Assembly: GCF_000499845.2 (NCBI RefSeq)
Contig: NC_023749.2
Span: 11,851,298 to 11,915,297, forward strand
Source of the DNA: Phaseolus vulgaris
Lineage: Eukaryota; Streptophyta; Magnoliopsida; Fabales; Fabaceae
Direction: 5' to 3'
Length of the DNA stretch: 64,000 nt
Positions 58,301-64,000 of this stretch are shown here, one piece after another (within the stretch, counting starts at the first letter, position 1; every line of letters begins with the position of its first letter). A program made the translations under genes and the position numbers. The notes under the pieces were generated by a model. The model had not been told where the DNA came from and ran no database searches. It was given only the letters and a program-made list of their open reading frames with translations.

Positions 58301-61300
58301 AAGTCTCTTCTTTTTTCTAGAACGTTAGAGGACTGAGAAACCACAAAACTGTGGATATGTTGCTTAGTTTACTTAAACTACATAAACCCCTTCTTGGTTT
58401 TCTTGCTGAATCAATGGTTCCATACACTGATGTTTTTTAAGTCATTTTCAAATCTGTTAATATGCATTTGGTGGCCATGTCTCCTATTGTTAACAAGTCT
58501 ACAAAGCTTTGGTGTTTGTCGGTCCCTAATCTGGTCCAGAATTTCTTAGTAAATGATTAGTTTATTTCTGTATCTTGCCATCTGCATGATAAATGTTTTA
58601 GATTTGCAGGTGTTTATGGTGTTAACACATACTTGGCTAGACAGTTTTTGTGGAGGGATCTTGGTTCCTTCATAGGGACTTGGTGTATTTTGGGAAATTT
58701 TAATGTTGTGCTATCGACGAATGAATGTAAAGGGGGGGGGGTGGCTCCTAATCAGGTTTCTTGTAATGATTTTCTTGATTGGATTAATACTAATGATCTT
58801 GCTTGTATGCCTTTTACTGGATCTGGTTATACTTGGTGTAATGGAAGAAGAGGGATGCATAGAATTCATAGAAGACTGGATAGGGCTTTATGTAACGGAG
58901 TATGTCTGGATGAATGGGATTCATGTTCTTATCAGGTTCTTATTAGGAATTGTTCTGACCATTTCCATATTCTTGCTAGTCTTTCTAGTAATTCTTTGAA
59001 GAAGGTTAGCAATTTTCGTTTCTTTTCTATGTGGCTTCAGGACAGTTCATGTGTGAAGCTTATTCATGACTCTTGGAATAATAAGGTTGTTGGGTGTCCT
59101 ATGTTTATTTTGCAACATAAGTTAAAAAGGTTGAAAACTGAGCTTCGTGATTAGAATAAAAACTCTTTTGGTAGTGTTCACAATGCAGTTATTCTTAAGC
59201 AGGGTCTCCTCCTTGGTATTCAACAAAATTTAAAGACTACTAGTATGTCTGATATTGATGGGCTTCTTTGTCATGAAAAAATAGCTAAGGAGGAGCTTGA
59301 TCATGCTCTTCACTGTCAATATTTAATTTGGAAAGAAAGAGCTAAGATGCTTTTGTTTAAAGATGGGGATATAAATACTACTTTTTTTCCATGCTGTGGT
59401 TAAAAGGCGAAATAATTTTGGTGGGATTCTTCGTTTACGGATTGATAATGTGGTTATTGAGGATCCTAAAATCATTGAGGAACATATTTTGAACTTTTAT
59501 AAAACTCTTTATGCTGAGTCTATTTCTCATGATGAGGATACATGTAATATGGAAGATTTTATTGGTACTTATGTTCCTAATCTGGTTTCCTCTTAGGAGA
59601 ATATGATGTTGATGAAATGTCCTGGTTTTTTTAAAAATCAAGAGTGTTGTTTTTAACCTTAATGGTAATAGTGCTCTGGGTCCTGATGGTTTTGGTGGTG
59701 TTTTCTATCATTCTTGTTGGGATATTATTGGGACAAATGTTTGCAATGTTGTCCAACAATTTTTTTTAAGCAAAACTAGGTTCTCTCTGGAATGAACAAT
59801 AATGTGGTATCTCTTATTCCTAAGTTTCAGGGTGCTGAACCCATCAAAGATTACAGGCCAATAGCCGTTGCTAATTTTAAGTTTAAGATTATTTCTAAGA
59901 TTTTGGCAGATCGACTTGCCCTTGTGGCTGCCAGAATAATTTCTCCTAATCAGTATGGGTTTGTGCAGGGGAGACAGATTCAGGATTGTATTGGTATTGC
60001 TTCAGAGGCTATTAACATGCTTTCTAAAATGGTTTGAGGAGGTAATGTGACATACAAAGTTGATATTTATAAAGCCTTTGATACTCTGGGTTGGAATTTT
60101 TTATTATTAATTTTGACACGCTTTGGTTTTCATCTTTCGTTTGTCGGTTGAATTAGTACTATTCTCTGGTCTGCTATGCTTTCTATCAGAACAAATGACA
60201 GTCTGGTGGATTTTTTTCCTTGTAGTAGTAGAGGGGTTAGACAAGGTGATCCTTTGTCTCCTCTACTTTTCTGTCTTACAGAGGAAGTTCTCAGTAGAGG
60301 TCTTTCTAAGCTTGTGAATGATAAGAAGATTCTACATATGGTTGGTCCGCAAGGTTTTCTCACTCCCTCCCATGTTTTGTATGCTGATGACATTTTTGTT
60401 TTGTGTAGGGCGGATAATAAGTCTCTTAAGAAATTTGAGTACTTTTCTTAAAACATATGGTGATTTCTCGGGTCAATATGTTAACAATTCTAAGAATAGT
60501 TTTTTCACCATGGATAATTCTGCAAGATTTGTCACCAAAATTTAACGTATTCTTTCTTGTAGCCATGGTTGTTTGCCTTTCAATTATTTAGGAGTGCCTA
60601 TATTTGTTGGTACTCTAAAGAGTCATTTTCTGCAACCTTTGGCGGATAAAGTCAAATTAAAGCTAACATCTTGGAAAGGTAAATCTCTTAGCATGATGAG
60701 TCAGATTCAGTTGGTCAATACGGTGATTACGCGAATTGTAGCATATAGCTTTAATTTGTATAAATGGCATGTTTCTCTTCTTAAGCAAGTTGAGCAGTGG
60801 TTTCAAAATTTCATATGGACTGGAGATATTTTGAAGAAAGGCATAACTACTGTTAATTGGGCTACGATTTGTTCTCCCCTTGAGATTGGAGGTTTGAAGA
60901 TTATTAACCTTATCCATGAAAATAATGCATATCTTCTTAAGCTTGCTTGGAACTTTGCTTATAATAACAGGTCTTGGTCTTTGCTCTTGAAAGCCAGGGT
61001 TCTTAAATCAAAATACGAGTTTAAAATGGTTTATAGATCCTCATCTCTTTGGCCTGAAATTAAGCAGTTTTATTCTACTATACTTGATTATACTTCTTGG
61101 ACAGTTGATACATGTTCTTTTATTAATTTCTGGAATGATAAATGGTGTTCTACTACTCCTTTAACACATATTGCAGGGTTATCTGATGGTATTAGCATTC
61201 CAGATACAGTTTCTCAGTTTTGGACAGGTCGTGATTGGAATATTTTGTTGTCTTTACAGCAGATGCCTCATCTTTTTAGTCATATAATGGTTAGGGCGGA

Positions 61301-62414
61301 TCAGGATGTTCCTAATTGGATTCTAGATGAGTTTGGTTGGTTCACTCTTAAATTGGCTAGGACTTTTTTCTTGGAACCAGGAGTTCCATGTGGTTGGGGT
61401 AAATTTATTTGGTCTTCAGATATTCCACCTTCCAAAACTCTTGTTCTTTGGAAAGTTTTTCATGGACGACTTCCTACAGATCAACATATTCAAAATAAAG
61501 GTCTCCGTATTTTTTCTGTGTACGCTTTGTGAAAAGCATGAGGAATCTATTTATCATTTATTTTTTGAATGCCCTAATGCTTTGTATATTTGGAGTTGGC
61601 TTCGACAAATTTTTCCTACTTCTCATTTCTCTAATAAGGATGATCTTCTTTCTTTTATTAAGAGTGATGGTAGTCCTTTGGTTAAATTGATTAAGCTTGC
61701 TGTGATAACCTTTTCTTTTTGGATGCTATGGCGTATGAGAAATTATGCTCATTTTCAGGATAAGATTGAGGTTTCTAAGGCTATTTCAGTTATTAAAGAT
61801 TTAACTTGTCTAGTGGGAAATTCGTCTAAAGCTTCAATGAAGAATGATATGATGGATTTCAGTGTGATTAAGTTTTTTGGTATTAATACTCGTACTGGTA
61901 AAGTTCTCTGTCCTCTTCCTGTTATATGGGAGTTTCCTTCACAAGGCTAGATTAAAATTAACACTGATGGCGATGCTAGGGGTTATCCAAGTCTTTCCAC
62001 TTTTGGAGGTATTTTCGTGGGAGTACGGGGGAGTTTATTGAAGCTTTCTTTGCATTTCTTAGCTTTTAGACTACTTTGGTTGCTAAATTTGATAAAGTTA
62101 TATATGTTTTGAAGGAAGCTCAAAAGTTGGGACTTACTAATGTCTGGCTGGAACGTGACTCTGCCTTGGTTTGTGTTGCGTTTACTACTGGGACAAATGT
62201 TCCTTGGATGCTTCGTAATCGATTGAATACTTGTCTTAATTATTGTGGAAAAATCAGGTTTAGGGTTCGTGAAGGGAATGCGTGTGCTGATAAGTTGGTT
62301 AATTTAGGATTTATTCATAGAGAATCCGTTCATTGGTATAATAGGCTTCCATCTAGTCTGTTCTTAGAATTCTTTATTAAGAGGTATAGTCTACCTATGT
62401 ATCGTTTTTGTTAA
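58297..62414 (+). pseudogene. LINE ORF2: endonuclease, RT, zf-RVT, RNase H
   Basis: The APE-type endonuclease begins MKVSSFF-stop-NVRGL. It has LGNFNVV at 58690-58710 where GDFN is usual, GSGYTWCNGR, HRRLDRAL, and a kept SDH at 58954-58962. The RT starts near 59792 (SLIPKFQGAEPIKDYRPIA), has QYGFVQGRQIQD, KVDIYKAFDTL near 60055, RGVRQGDPLSPLLF, and YADD at 60380-60391. The maturation-like region 60573-61532 leads to zf-RVT (SSDIPPSKTLVLWKVFHGRL; HLFFECPNALYIW). RNase H starts at INTDGDA near 61957 and ends near 62400 (ADKLVNLGF). Frames change at least eight times, so no protein is expected. Confidence 0.88.
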
Positions 62415-62580
62415 CATATGAGTTTTGGTCTAGTCTCCCATATTTTTGTATCTTTTTTTAATAATATTTTTTTCATGTGATGATAAATGATTGTTGTTAC
62501 TTGAGGTGTCAGCCTAGCTGAGATGTCAAGTAGTATAGTGATACCTAACATGAAAACTTTTTATAAAAAAAAAATTGAAA

Positions 62581-63594
62581 AATTTATACGGTATTTATAG
62601 TCAGTTTAAAATCAACGGGAAATTCTAATATTTGTGTTATCTCGTGAGCTGGTTTGCATTTTCACGGTAAGTTGTTTTTCTCTCCCGTATTTACTCTCTT
62701 TGTAAGTTGTTTGTCATTGATTATATTTCAAGATATGACTACTTTGATTGTTAATGTAGGTAATGTTATCATTACAAATTATTTTACTATTGGATTATTA
62801 TGATATTCCTCTGTATCTTTGCTCCAGAGCTACTAATTATACACATATTTTAGAATGAATCCATTTTCAAATATTTAATCACAAATCATATATGCTATTA
62901 TTTTTGTCCGTGTTCAGTCATAAATCATTGCTTGTTTATACGTATAAAAAATACAGGTCGTGTTGATGATGTTCCATTTCAGTTTCCATAAACTCTATTT
63001 TTCAATTTAGGCACACGGTTCATCTTAATTATTTCAATTTGACTCCAATTGAATTGTTTCAAGCATATTGATTAAGATAAGTTTACTCATAGTCAGAACG
63101 TAATTGTTTTGGACTAAAATTATGTATAAATTCACTCTTTAAATATGATTCATCTAATTGGATTTGTTTATTTGGACCTTAAGTGCTATTTTTGTTAATC
63201 TTATGTTTTAGTCGCAATAGATGATATAATATTTTTTAGATAAGATGATATAATAAAACATCTAACTAGACCGTTTAATGCAGTCTCTACCCGTACAAGT
63301 GTGCTAAATCACGCAAAAGTTCTAGTTACTTCTCTGAATTGAAATAGAAAATGAGATTTGAGCTAAATTATTAGAAAATAAAATTTACGATATCTCAGAA
63401 ACATAATTAGAAGTAAATCATTTGCAAAAATATGAAGAAATAGAATGGTGATAAAATTGGAAACAAAATCTCTGAATTTTTTAGAAAGTTGGAAACTAAA
63501 GAAATTATTAAAAATATATGAAATTGGATATATTTCCTAGATCCTTGGAGCAAACCTATAAAAGATAGAATCTTCAAGGAGAAGACAAAGAGGT
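62581..63594. other. Intergenic, no gene seen
   Basis: AT-rich flank downstream of the LINE, without frames of note. Confidence 0.55.
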
Positions 63595-63918
63595 TGAGGT
63601 TTGCACCCACTTATATACAATGAAATGTCCTAATCTCTAGTCGATGTGGGATCTCCAACACACCCCCCTCACGTAGAGAGTGACAGCTCATGCATGAGAT
63701 AACATATTATGGGTGGTCCGATAACGACCCAATAACAGGTGGCCTAATGAGCCCAACAAACATTCGCCAGGATAGACTCGAAATGACTCTGATATCATAT
63801 TAAGAAGTGGACTTTAAGCCTAACTCAACCCCATAAAACCGGCTCATGAGGTGAGGTTTGCACCAACTTATATACTATGAAAGGTTTTTATCTCTAGTCG
63901 ATGTGGGATCTCCAACAT
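63595..63918 (+). repeat. Dispersed repeat with duplicated GTCGATGTGGGATCTCCAAC module
   Basis: The blocks GAGGTTTGCACC...ACTTATATAC, TATGAAA/AATGAAA, CTCTAGTCGATGTGGGATCT and CCAACA occur at 63595-63661 and again at 63851-63918. Between them is CACCCCCCTCACG and a GACTCTGATATCATATTAAG start that is shared with 54760. This looks like nested or tandem copies of one family, possibly terminal parts of a small LTR or foldback element. The last 80 bases of the window show nothing. Confidence 0.65.
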
Positions 63919-64000
63919 TAATATTTTCTTAGTTTTCTTCTTTGTAATTTTTTTGTTTTGCCTCCGCATGGAAGACTAAACTTATTTGGATTGATTCTCT

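Larger units (their letters stand above)
56370..62580 (+). mobile_element. Decayed L1-type LINE retrotransposon
   Basis: The order is a GC-richer 5' region, ORF1 (gag-like with zinc knuckle), ORF2 with endonuclease, reverse transcriptase, zf-RVT and RNase H domains, then a 3' region ending in an A-rich tail near 62568-62580. Many stops and frame breaks are present. The 5' boundary is placed where base composition changes near 56370. I found no target site duplication. Confidence 0.88.

Noticed and set aside
1..64000. tRNA, rRNA, snoRNA genes or riboswitches
   Set aside because: No cloverleaf A/B-box pair or rRNA core noticed by reading; the tRNA-like matches are short LTR primer sites. A tRNAscan/Infernal run would settle it.

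Overview
The window is nuclear DNA from a flowering plant, most likely a legume of the bean/cowpea type. The host genes are split by GT-AG introns, the intergenic DNA is very AT-rich, and most of the window is plant retrotransposon and MITE sequence. The legume placement is an impression from the repeat families and was not tested by any search. I see no prokaryotic or organellar signature, tRNA, rRNA or CRISPR array.

Three host genes can be modelled confidently. (1) 9618-11093 (+): a two-exon TMEM97 / sigma-2 receptor-like EXPERA membrane protein, 167 aa. (2) 19757-15626 (-): a ten-exon WD40 protein of the AAMP (angio-associated migratory cell protein / Sqt1-like) family, 389 aa. (3) 50717-45808 (-): an eleven-coding-exon class IV homeodomain-leucine zipper START protein, closest in my reading to HDG2, 747 aa. 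About 1 kb upstream of its start codon lies an exact L1 box inside a near-consensus HD-ZIP IV binding site.

The rest is mobile DNA. From 1 to about 8780 two Athila-like gag/protease remnants lie tail to tail, forming an imperfect palindrome with arms of about 4 kb and a 63-bp spacer. An old, internally deleted Ty3/gypsy element (-) occupies 21624-26587. A minisatellite follows at 26870-27230, and a solo LTR with TSD TAGAC at 27793-28912. A dead Ty1/copia element (+) runs 32620-43793. It is split by a young complete Ty3/gypsy element (-) at 33587-41321, which has 699-bp LTRs differing at two bases and TSD CTTCT. A decayed L1-type LINE (+), with tandem 30-bp repeats in its 5' region, fills about 56370-62580. 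Smaller items are a MITE in an AAMP intron, a foldback element at 32252-32617, an ACTCG-rich transposon-like element just upstream of AAMP, several tandem repeats, and a dispersed repeat carrying GTCGATGTGGGAT.

The three host genes have no evident common pathway. I found no convincing undescribed biological system. The points most worth checking are the 8-kb palindrome as a possible dsRNA source, the gypsy pol frame that ends inside its own LTR, the in-frame gag-integrase deletion derivative, and the self-binding site upstream of the HD-ZIP IV gene.
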